Source of the DNA: Lachnospiraceae bacterium
Lineage (GTDB): Bacteria; Bacillota; Clostridia; Lachnospirales; Lachnospiraceae
NCBI GenBank assembly: GCA_009774395.1
Contig: VSNQ01000008.1
Span: 3,184 to 67,183 of the forward strand
Direction of reading: 5' to 3'
Length of the DNA: 64,000 bases
The notes under the pieces were generated by a model that had not been told where the DNA came from, did no database searches, and was given only the letters and a program-made list of their open reading frames with translations. Below are positions 54,675 through 62,427 of the stretch, in pieces. How positions within the stretch are numbered: position 1 is the stretch's first letter; every line of letters begins with the position of its first letter. A program made the position numbers and the translations under genes.

Positions 54675-56204
54675 CTAAAGGTTCTCTATTTTAATCCTTT
54701 TATTATAAAGACGTTCTGTAATCTCTATTCTTTTTGAAAACAACGGCTTTAATGTACGATATGTTTCCTTATAAAGATGATAAAGTTCCTTATACTTTTC
54801 ATGATTCTTCTTATCAGGACAGATTACCATGCGCACCCTGACAAATTTGTCTGCCGCCTCCTCCATTGATGTGTATATTCCCTGTCCATACAGCGCAATC
54901 ATCGCAGCACCGGTTGCTGTTGTTTCAAACTCTGAAAGTACCTTCACTGTTCTTCCAGTAATATCAGCTTTAATCTGTGATACCAAATTAATTCGTGCCA
55001 AACCACCTGAGAGTCGAATAGAATCTATTTTTACTCCCACTTCTTCAATTGCTGCTATCATATCCAAATCAATAAAACCTGTACTCTCAAAAACTGCTCT
55101 TGTCATTTCTTTTCTTGTATGCATTCTTTCCAATCCAAAAAATACACCTCTAGCATCATTATCCCATATAGGAGCACGCTCACCTAGAAGATATGGAAGA
55201 AAGATTACTCCTCCTGCTCCCAAAGATGCTTCTCCTGCATCTTTTTCCATAAGTTCATAAGGAAGATATTCATTTTGATAATAACACTGTTTTACCCATT
55301 CAATCAGTCCGCCTCCCATATTGTTTGAGCCGCCTAAAATATGCATCCCGCCTTCATAATATGGAATCTGTTGTATCTTTTTTTGTTCTAAATTCACTTC
55401 TTTTTCTACTGCTGCTCTAAATACCGTAACCGTTCCTGACACGTCACTGGCATCTCCTTCACCAACAGCACCGCTTCCGACAAAAGAACATATAGCGTCA
55501 TATGTAGACATTACCGCTTTCGTATTCTGTGAAAGTCCTGTCTGCTGGGCTGCTGTTTTTGTTATATATCCGATACATTCACCCGGAGCCAAAACTTCTG
55601 GCAGCATTGTTTCAGAAATTCCTATTTCTTTTAATAGCATTATTGGAAATTTTTTCTTTTTTGTATCATAATGCCATTTAGAAGCATTGATATAATCCGT
55701 TACATAACGGTTTGTAAACTTTACCATTAAATAATCATTTGGAGCAAGGAACCGATAAGTCTGGCTGTATATATTTTCTTCATGTTTCTTTATCCATAAT
55801 GCTTTTGGAAGCAGAAGGGATGAATCAGAAGCCAGATTTGTTTGTTTTTTTACTTCATCAAATACATTAAGGCTGCTGATGAAGCTACTTTCTTCTTTTG
55901 CTCTCTTATCAGAAACCATCATGCAGGGTATAAGCGCTTCTCCATTTCTATCAACACATACCAAACAAGATGAAGAAGAAGTTACTGTAATATAATCAAT
56001 TGCAATATTTCCTGTATCTGCTATCGTTTCCTTTATAACTTTACAAGCCTTTTCCCACCATTCTTGGGGAATCTGTGTCACCGTTTCACCTTTTAGCAGT
56101 GTTTCAATTGGTAATGACGAAGATGCAAGTTTATTTCCTTCACTGTCAAATATAATGCTTCGTATACTTTTCATTCCCATATTTAACACAAGAATTGTTT
56201 TCAC
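54675..56204 (-). CDS. FGGY-family carbohydrate kinase
   Basis: A 509-residue kinase of the xylulokinase/glycerol kinase family. 'ILVLNMGMKSIRSIIFD' is the first phosphate-binding loop, 'FLAPNDYLMVKFTNRYVTD' a substrate-side segment, 'YLLGERAPIWDNDARGVFFGL' and 'IRLSGGLARINLVSQIKADITG' the ATP-lobe motifs. GTG start overlapping the aldolase stop (GTGA). Probably phosphorylates a pentitol, ketose or triose in the CDP-polyol route. Confidence 0.87.
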   Translation of the reverse strand: MKTILVLNMGMKSIRSIIFDSEGNKLASSSLPIETLLKGETVTQIPQEWWEKACKVIKETIADTGNIAIDYITVTSSSSCLVCVDRNGEALIPCMMVSDKRAKEESSFISSLNVFDEVKKQTNLASDSSLLLPKALWIKKHEENIYSQTYRFLAPNDYLMVKFTNRYVTDYINASKWHYDTKKKKFPIMLLKEIGISETMLPEVLAPGECIGYITKTAAQQTGLSQNTKAVMSTYDAICSFVGSGAVGEGDASDVSGTVTVFRAAVEKEVNLEQKKIQQIPYYEGGMHILGGSNNMGGGLIEWVKQCYYQNEYLPYELMEKDAGEASLGAGGVIFLPYLLGERAPIWDNDARGVFFGLERMHTRKEMTRAVFESTGFIDLDMIAAIEEVGVKIDSIRLSGGLARINLVSQIKADITGRTVKVLSEFETTATGAAMIALYGQGIYTSMEEAADKFVRVRMVICPDKKNHEKYKELYHLYKETYRTLKPLFSKRIEITERLYNKRIKIENL

Positions 56205-57037
56205 CTTAACGAGTCCTTCCTTAACAGTTTCAGCTTATTCATTACCATATTCTGTATTTCATCATGAATAAACCACTCCACTTTTAGCGGATCAAATCCA
56301 TTTTGTTCCATTACTCCCATTTGAATACTTTCTTCTATTCCACGTTTGTATGCAAGTTTTACATCTGTTGATATATTTATTTTTTTTACATTTTTATAAA
56401 TCAACATTTTTAACAGTATTTCATTTGTAAGTCCTGTTCCTCCATGAATCACAAGCGGAATGTCTGTGATTCTACCAATCTCATCCAACATATCATACCT
56501 GATATCGGGAACTCCCCTGTACAATCCATGTACTGTTCCAACAGCAGCAGCAAGCATATCTATATCTGTGCTTTTTATAAATTTTTCTATATCATCCATC
56601 TTCGCTATGCCAGTTCCAACCGAGGTTACTTCATCTTCCTGCCCGCAAATTTGTCCAACTTCTGCTTCAACCAAAATGCCTTTTTTCCGAACCAGTTTAA
56701 CTACTTTATTTGTAATATTGATATTTTCACTAAGTGTTTTATCTGATGCATCTATCATCACAGAATCCCATCCACACTCTGCGGCTTCTTGTATAAAATC
56801 CATTTCTTTACAATGATCTAAATGAAGATATGCCTTAATGCCTTTCTTTTGTTCATAGCTTCTCACAAATGCATAAAACTCTTTTTTGTCAATCTGTTCA
56901 AACGCCTTCATTGATGTTTGAAGAATTATATTGCACTTCATTTGTGAAGCGGCATCTATTACTGCTTTTGCAGATTCTATACTCCATATATTAAATGCAA
57001 AGTATTGTTGAGAAGTGGAACTGATATACTTATCCAT
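56201..57037 (-). CDS. Class II fructose-bisphosphate-type aldolase
   Basis: A 278-residue zinc aldolase of the ketose-bisphosphate family. 'AYLHLDHCKEMDFIQEAAECG' holds the metal-binding His and Asp, 'VEAEVGQICGQEDE' the next His/Glu region, and 'LVIHGGTGLTNEIL' with 'NISTDVKLAY' the phosphate site. It may join or cleave a ketose phosphate (fructose-, tagatose- or sedoheptulose-type) to feed the dehydrogenase and kinase that follow. First gene of a four- to five-gene operon. Confidence 0.87.
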   Translation of the reverse strand: MDKYISSTSQQYFAFNIWSIESAKAVIDAASQMKCNIILQTSMKAFEQIDKKEFYAFVRSYEQKKGIKAYLHLDHCKEMDFIQEAAECGWDSVMIDASDKTLSENINITNKVVKLVRKKGILVEAEVGQICGQEDEVTSVGTGIAKMDDIEKFIKSTDIDMLAAAVGTVHGLYRGVPDIRYDMLDEIGRITDIPLVIHGGTGLTNEILLKMLIYKNVKKINISTDVKLAYKRGIEESIQMGVMEQNGFDPLKVEWFIHDEIQNMVMNKLKLLRKDSLR

Positions 57038-57073
57038 ATTGTATTCTCCATTTGATCATGATTTATAAGTTGG

Positions 57074-57105
57074 TATTGTACAATACTTGTAAGACTTACT
57101 TGTAA
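57074..57105 (-). promoter_or_regulatory. Operator-like palindrome and direct repeats before the aldolase operon
   Basis: TATTGTACAATA (57074-57085) is a perfect 12-bp palindrome, followed by ACTTGTAA twice, 13 nt apart (57085-57092 and 57098-57105). It lies 37-68 nt upstream of the aldolase start, a normal place for a repressor site. No clean -35/-10 pair could be assigned. The rest of the 57038-57243 gap shows only AT-rich spacer. Confidence 0.45.
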
Positions 57106-57243
57106 ATTATTTATCCTTGATTTTTGATTCTCTTATAATATTACTTAGGCGGTTATAAATCGCATCAATTTCTTAGAAAAATTCTGATAAATACAGAAAA
57201 TTAGCAAAGATGTATTTGCAATTTTTAATAGCCGGAGTAATAT

Positions 57244-57990
57244 CTATGATATATACTCTTCCGGCTCATTCAAAATAATATCTGTTATCCCCTTCGCCTC
57301 AAGCATCCCCATATCCAGTCTTCCTCCAGTTGGCTTTTCTGGATATAAATGCCCTGACATCCATGCCCGTACAGGATATCCTTCAAGCTGCTTTGCCGTC
57401 AGGTCGATTTCTCTCCAAAACGGATGAAGCGCTGACGCCCCACAGCCACCCTTGATTTTATACATACAATCCGATGCCTTGCTGTCAAGGATTCCAAGTT
57501 CCGCATCTGCATCCAGCGTTTTTAGTTTTTCCAATGACTTTGCATAGAACGTAGAGTATACAACCGCTTTCTGTAATCCTCTCTGATGCACTTTCTCAAC
57601 GATTTTTTCCTCCATACATGGCATTCCATGGATACCATCATATGGATAAACACTGTTTTTCAGTTCTATATTTAGCTTTAATCCTGATTTCAACCGCGTT
57701 TCCAGTAAATCAAATACCTCATCTATTGTGGGAATTGATTGGCTTGGATGATTATCTGCATAGATATGAAGCCGTTTCAATTCGGAAAGTTTATAATCCC
57801 TTACGAACCCCATTCCTTCGGTTGTCCTGTCCACACGTTCATCATGGATAACAACAAGTTCACCATCTTTTGTTAACTGAATATCCAGTTCAATTCCTTC
57901 CAGATTTTGTATTGTTGCCGCTTTTTCAAATGCAAGCAGCGTATTCTCGGGATACCTCTGGCTGCATCCTCTATGTGCCCATATTTTCAT
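57244..57990 (-). CDS. Glycerophosphodiester phosphodiesterase
   Basis: A 248-residue GDPD-family enzyme: 'WAHRGCSQRYPENTLLAFEKA', 'IELDIQLTKDGELVVIHDERVDRTTEG' (both in outline) with the catalytic His pair and metal-binding Glu/Asp, and 'LNIELKN' near residue 110. It hydrolyses glycerophosphodiesters; no signal peptide, so cytoplasmic. Beside CDP-glycerol transferases it may recycle or edit glycerophosphate units. Confidence 0.92.
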   Translation of the reverse strand: MKIWAHRGCSQRYPENTLLAFEKAATIQNLEGIELDIQLTKDGELVVIHDERVDRTTEGMGFVRDYKLSELKRLHIYADNHPSQSIPTIDEVFDLLETRLKSGLKLNIELKNSVYPYDGIHGMPCMEEKIVEKVHQRGLQKAVVYSTFYAKSLEKLKTLDADAELGILDSKASDCMYKIKGGCGASALHPFWREIDLTAKQLEGYPVRAWMSGHLYPEKPTGGRLDMGMLEAKGITDIILNEPEEYIS

Positions 57991-58036
57991 AATAGTCTCC
58001 CTAATTTATTACAAAGCTACGTACAAAAACTTATAC

Positions 58037-59398
58037 TTATGGGTGCTTGTCAGTACATTTTCTATTTCGCTTTTCTCCCTTCAAAAACTGTTCCATAATA
58101 CCTGCAAGTACAACAGATTCGCCGCGTGTCAATTTGAACTCGCTATTATTGCTTCCATTAATCATTGATAAAAAATCACTGATTTCATACCGCAGACCAT
58201 CGCCAAGAAAGGTTTCCGAATATTTTTCAATTCGATTTGCATCTTCATAATGCACTTCGAAGTATGATGTTTTCCACCACGGCGCTTCTGCCACAATATA
58301 GCCTTTTGTACCAGCGATGAGCAGCCGTCCTTCCGATTTTACCCCCAGTCCGCAGGTGGCTGTTGCAACGCCTGCTGGGTATTTTAAGGAAACTTTTGTG
58401 AAGATATCCAATCCGTTTTCATTATGAATTGTATCAAACTGGATTGCTGTATAATCCTTTCCAAAGATTTTTAGGATTGGAAGCATCACATAACTTCCAA
58501 GTTCTGTGAAACTGCCCCCATAATGTGTATCCGTCAGTTCTCTGCTGTCTGGTTTTTCAAGTTTTGTAAAACAGGCTTCTACATTTCGGATATTTCCAAT
58601 AATTCCGCTGCAGGCAATTCCCATAAGTTTATGAAATCCCGGGCAGTATGCCGTCTTAATTCCTTCAAACAGGATTAAATTTTTCTTTTTGGCATAATGA
58701 AACAATTCTTCCGCCTGTCTTTTTTCAAGCAGCATCGGCTTTTCACAAAGCACATGTCTTCCATGTTCCAATGCTGATTGAATGTAGGCATAATGTGTTT
58801 CATGAGGAGATGCAATATAAACAATATCCACTGCCTTATAAAATGCTTCTAAGTCTTCATAAGCATTAATCTCCCATTTTTGGGCAAACTTCACTGCACT
58901 TTCTATATGCGGATTATATACCCCCTGCGTACTTACCCCACTGACAAGTTTCGCCTCTGGAATAAAACGCTCCGCAATCCGCCCGCTGCCTATGATTCCA
59001 ATCCGCTGTATGGGACTGTTCTGTTCCCGCAGCATAGTACTGGAAATATTTTTGGTTCGTTCCAGATAGACCACTTGACAGTAATCCTTCAAATAATCAA
59101 ATACACCTGTCCAGTCAGATCCAATTGCAAAGATGTCAATATGAAATTTCCTAATATCATTTACCTTCTGTCCCTGCGTTTCCTCAATAATAATTTCATC
59201 CGCAAATCCCGTCTTTTTGATATTTTCGATACGCGTTACCAATGAGTCGACAACATTGAGTTTTCCTCTCGCCTTATCATATGCCTCTGTTGTCACTCCG
59301 ACGATCAAATAGTTTCCCAGCGCTTTTGCCCGCTGCAACAGACGATAATGCCCTTCGTGAAAGAGGTCAAATGTTCCATATGTAATTACTCTTGCCAT
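58037..59398 (-). CDS. Cytidylyltransferase (TagD-like) fused to Gfo/Idh dehydrogenase
   Basis: A 453-residue fusion. Residues 1-130 are a glycerol-3-phosphate cytidylyltransferase-like domain: 'ITYGTFDLFHEGHYRLLQRAK' has the HxGH motif, 'GSDWTG' the mid motif and 'RTKNISSTMLRE' the ISSTxxR motif. Residues 135-450 are a Gfo/Idh/MocA oxidoreductase: 'RIGIIGSGRIAERF' and 'HVLCEKPMLLEKRQ' with the EKP lysine. The pairing of reduction and CTP activation in one chain recalls TarI/TarJ for CDP-ribitol, though the dehydrogenase family differs. GGAGG lies just before the chosen ATG. Confidence 0.88.
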   Translation of the reverse strand: MARVITYGTFDLFHEGHYRLLQRAKALGNYLIVGVTTEAYDKARGKLNVVDSLVTRIENIKKTGFADEIIIEETQGQKVNDIRKFHIDIFAIGSDWTGVFDYLKDYCQVVYLERTKNISSTMLREQNSPIQRIGIIGSGRIAERFIPEAKLVSGVSTQGVYNPHIESAVKFAQKWEINAYEDLEAFYKAVDIVYIASPHETHYAYIQSALEHGRHVLCEKPMLLEKRQAEELFHYAKKKNLILFEGIKTAYCPGFHKLMGIACSGIIGNIRNVEACFTKLEKPDSRELTDTHYGGSFTELGSYVMLPILKIFGKDYTAIQFDTIHNENGLDIFTKVSLKYPAGVATATCGLGVKSEGRLLIAGTKGYIVAEAPWWKTSYFEVHYEDANRIEKYSETFLGDGLRYEISDFLSMINGSNNSEFKLTRGESVVLAGIMEQFLKGEKRNRKCTDKHP

Positions 59399-59406
59399 AA
59401 GCCTCC

Positions 59407-62010
59407 TCAATTCTTCTTCTGATAAACCTTCTCTTTTATAAACGCATAGACATTTTTACCACAAGTTCCGTCTGTATTCGCATTAATTTTTGAAAAAGCC
59501 TTAAGCTGTTTTTCGCGGTCATACTGATTTCCGGTAATATGACCATCCAAAAAATCCTTTAACGAATTGAATGCATTCTCACTCAAACTATACTGCATCC
59601 ATTCCGATTCTTCCATAAATCCCGGTTCATGCTCTATCAAATCGTGGTAGTCAAATTCTATTTCAACCTCTTTATATTCTTTGGTAAAAACATTGAAATC
59701 GTAAAGTTTTCTCTCCGGCGCGTACCAGACTCTGCAGTTCGGCTTCCCCATCTGCGGCCATGTAATAACAAATCCCCCTATGCTTCCTGTTAAAAAATAT
59801 CCGTTCCTGCCACGGTTTGCTGAACCCATCGGCAGTTTCCATTCTTCCATTTTTCCAGTTTCTCTGTCCAATGTAAGGAACATATTCCCCCAGTTTGGCG
59901 AAATAATTATTTTCTCTTTCTCGGTTGTATCATCTTCCTCTTTTCTAAAAAACGAAACGCCTCCAAATAAATGTTCATCACATTCATACTCATATGGCCA
60001 CTTCAATGCCTTAAATGTATCCGGCACGCCACTATATGTTCTTGTTTCTCCGGTTTTTGGATTCCAACACACAATTACAGAACCTTTCATGGGGATTATC
60101 CATAGTTCATCCCCATCCATACAAAGTCCCTGTGTTCCAAGACTATACGCACAATTGCTGCGCAATGTTCTGGTCTTTAAGGTATCAATATCCATAAAGA
60201 GAAACTGATCTTCCTCCGGAGATGCAAAAATCAGCTCATTTTCATACAGTCCAATAGCACCAATCTGCCATTCTCCCTGTGCAGTTCTCCTTATATAAAA
60301 CGGTTTTATATTCTCAATATAACTAAGTTCTTCCGTTTCAATATTAAATCGAATTAACATCGGATACTGGAAAGGAAACAGATAGATGTATTTCTCGTTA
60401 TACCAATAACTGCAAAACGCCGCACCCTGTAATTTGTATTTTGGAAATTCAACTTTCCTTATTTTCTTATTTTTAATAATTAATAAATGCTGGGCATTGC
60501 TTGGAAACACATAAATCTTATCTTTTAGTTCCACTGTTCCGACATAATATCCGCCTCCAAAATATCCTGTTCCTAAATCCATATAAAATTTGTAGTGATA
60601 ATCATTGTTTTCTGAAAGCCACAATTGATTATTTCTGGTAAGCTGATATCTGTCATCCCCCCACGAATTAAATTGAATGTTTATCCGTTCTCCGCGCCAG
60701 TCATCTTTTTCCGGCAAAGTCTGAATATTATGATTCAGGGTAAATAATGGTTTTCCCACAACGCCAAAAAGAGCCGTAACACTAGTTGCCGTATCTCCAA
60801 TATAAGCATCTGACAATGCGATCGTACTTTCTATATCTGGCGAATTATCATAGATTCCTAAATGTTCCTCTATAAATTCTCGCTTTAATGCTTCATACTG
60901 TGGCTTATATTCTTTCCGCATGGAATCAAATGTAGATTCCATTAAGGGGTGTGGACGCCACAAAAGACATACATCATCTCTTCCCTTAAAAACATCAAAA
61001 ACATACTGCATTTTCTTTAAAAATGCCTCTGTATTTCCTAACATTCCGCCAATGCTTGTATTGAAAAAATATACCTTTTTGTGTTTCAGTTCTTCTAACT
61101 GCTTATCACTTAATCCCCACTCCTTTGGCGGCTTGGGCGGGTTCTGGCATTTATGAATTACACTGTCAAACTTTGGCGAACCAAGAGGCAAAAATTTGCT
61201 GTCAGGTATGCGTTCATCATAATACTCTCTATATTTCTCAGCCTGAATCACTATATAATCCACATTCAAATAAGCTGGACACAATGCCTGTCCTTCGCTC
61301 ATTCCGCCTGCTGTCGCATAGTACGGAATATAAACCAGACAGTCCGTAAACTTCTTCAAATTATCCGAATAAAAAAACGGATGCACACTTGTCACAAAGT
61401 TGGAATCATCATAAGGATTATGTGTATATATCATATCTGGTCTGTGCTGTTCAAAGTCAAATGCATCATATTTTGTAATCGGCACATTTTCTGGATATAA
61501 ATCCCCTTCATAATGCATCTCACGAAAACTTCCATCCGGATTCTTATCATAATATGGTATCGGAATTACATAGGCATCGCAATTTGGATCGGCATCTGCT
61601 GCCATCCATACGCTTTCTAGGCTATCCCACATACTCGCTTTATACGGAAGAAATACTGCTTCAATACGTGTTGGAATATCATTTTTAACACTGTTTGCAA
61701 CTTTAATCAATTTTTGCCGTAGCTGCTTATAAACTTTGTTTTTATTTACTTCTTTATAGTCTTCTTCCAACTTTTGATATATTTGGTAAACTAGTTCACA
61801 GTAATCTTCCAATAGCACAACGGCTGGATGCCCTTCGCCTTCTGTACTTTCAATTAAAGTACCTACCGTAACCCCGCCTGTCTGGCAGTCCTCTAACAAT
61901 TCCATTGCTGGCGGGATACTGCCTTGTTCAATATATTCTTTAATCTGCTCATGCGCTTCTTCCATTTGACCAAGCAGAGTTTCTATTTCTTGTTTCTGCG
62001 TCTTTCTCAT
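59407..62010 (-). CDS. Large TagF-like CDP-polyol transferase with C-terminal β-repeat domain
   Basis: An 867-residue protein. Residues 1-110 are helical and acidic, probably coiled-coil. Residues 110-480 match the CDP-glycerol glycerophosphotransferase fold: 'TRIEAVFLPYKASMWDSL', 'FLPLGSPKFDSV', 'VCLLWRPHPLMES' and 'ALSDAYIGDTATSVTALFG' as the CMP-binding motif. Residues 480-830 contain repeated short β-type blades ('DKIYVFPSNAQHLLII', 'YIYLFPFQYPMLIRF', 'GDELWIIPMKGSVIVCW', 'GFVITWPQMGKPN'), probably a β-propeller. AAGGAG lies 6 nt before the ATG. Confidence 0.82.
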   Translation of the reverse strand: MRKTQKQEIETLLGQMEEAHEQIKEYIEQGSIPPAMELLEDCQTGGVTVGTLIESTEGEGHPAVVLLEDYCELVYQIYQKLEEDYKEVNKNKVYKQLRQKLIKVANSVKNDIPTRIEAVFLPYKASMWDSLESVWMAADADPNCDAYVIPIPYYDKNPDGSFREMHYEGDLYPENVPITKYDAFDFEQHRPDMIYTHNPYDDSNFVTSVHPFFYSDNLKKFTDCLVYIPYYATAGGMSEGQALCPAYLNVDYIVIQAEKYREYYDERIPDSKFLPLGSPKFDSVIHKCQNPPKPPKEWGLSDKQLEELKHKKVYFFNTSIGGMLGNTEAFLKKMQYVFDVFKGRDDVCLLWRPHPLMESTFDSMRKEYKPQYEALKREFIEEHLGIYDNSPDIESTIALSDAYIGDTATSVTALFGVVGKPLFTLNHNIQTLPEKDDWRGERINIQFNSWGDDRYQLTRNNQLWLSENNDYHYKFYMDLGTGYFGGGYYVGTVELKDKIYVFPSNAQHLLIIKNKKIRKVEFPKYKLQGAAFCSYWYNEKYIYLFPFQYPMLIRFNIETEELSYIENIKPFYIRRTAQGEWQIGAIGLYENELIFASPEEDQFLFMDIDTLKTRTLRSNCAYSLGTQGLCMDGDELWIIPMKGSVIVCWNPKTGETRTYSGVPDTFKALKWPYEYECDEHLFGGVSFFRKEEDDTTEKEKIIISPNWGNMFLTLDRETGKMEEWKLPMGSANRGRNGYFLTGSIGGFVITWPQMGKPNCRVWYAPERKLYDFNVFTKEYKEVEIEFDYHDLIEHEPGFMEESEWMQYSLSENAFNSLKDFLDGHITGNQYDREKQLKAFSKINANTDGTCGKNVYAFIKEKVYQKKN

Positions 62011-62060
62011 TTTCTACTCCTTAGAATATACTGACAAACAAATACGAAAAATCGTAACAA

Positions 62061-62128
62061 GATTTTCCAATTCCTGCACAGCACATATTGTATTATTGGA
62101 CAATATAGGTTGTGCAGAAAGGAAAATC
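62061..62128 (-). other. Long imperfect palindrome before the TagF-like gene
   Basis: On the minus strand GATTTTCC, CTGCACA and ATATTGT pair in order with ACAATAT, TGTGCAG and GGAAAATC, giving a 68-nt hairpin ending 50 nt upstream of the start codon. There is no T-run at its end, so it is not an obvious terminator; a transposon end or a leader structure is possible. Confidence 0.55.
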
Positions 62129-62129
62129 T

Positions 62130-62427
62130 AATCGTTTGTAAGTATGATAAAAAATTATCATAAGAATTATCCGAGCGTTTCCGCCTGCATCCATTGCACT
62201 TATGTGAAATTTCTGCTTCGCTCCGCATAAGGCCGCGGTCTTGGCATACCGGAAAGCCAATCTCTGGCTTAGACAATGCCGTTTTGTTGCCTATTGTTAA
62301 CATACTTACCTGTGATCCTGATTGGTGTACTGTACCGATAACACCAAAAATGTTATTGGTACAATACACTGGGTAAAATCACCCCTAACAGATGATTTAT
62401 TCTCAAGTTTGTATGGTTTAACCCTTT
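62130..62427 (-). ncRNA. Structured non-coding region downstream of tnpB, candidate omega/guide RNA
   Basis: The 298 nt between the TnpB-family stop and the long palindrome carry no supported gene. On the minus strand they begin with a strong hairpin, GTGTA.TGTACC.ATAACA pairing with TGTTAT.GGTACA.TACAC (about 62371-62327), then AAGCCA-GAGAT-TGGCTT, a CCGC/GCGG hairpin, a GAGCG/CGCTC stem, and a terminal ATGATAA-TTTT-TTATCAT palindrome at about 62143-62161. Omega RNAs lie at this position, 3' of tnpB. Boundaries are a guess. Confidence 0.5.

Noticed and set aside
54829..55260. Plus-strand frame of 143 codons opposite the FGGY kinase
   Set aside because: Antisense shadow of a kinase with intact motifs; no ribosome binding site or family match.
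62007..62369. A 120-codon frame on the minus strand between tnpB and the TagF-like gene
   Set aside because: It overlaps the stacked hairpins, has no family resemblance and no ribosome binding site of its own; the region fits a structured RNA better.
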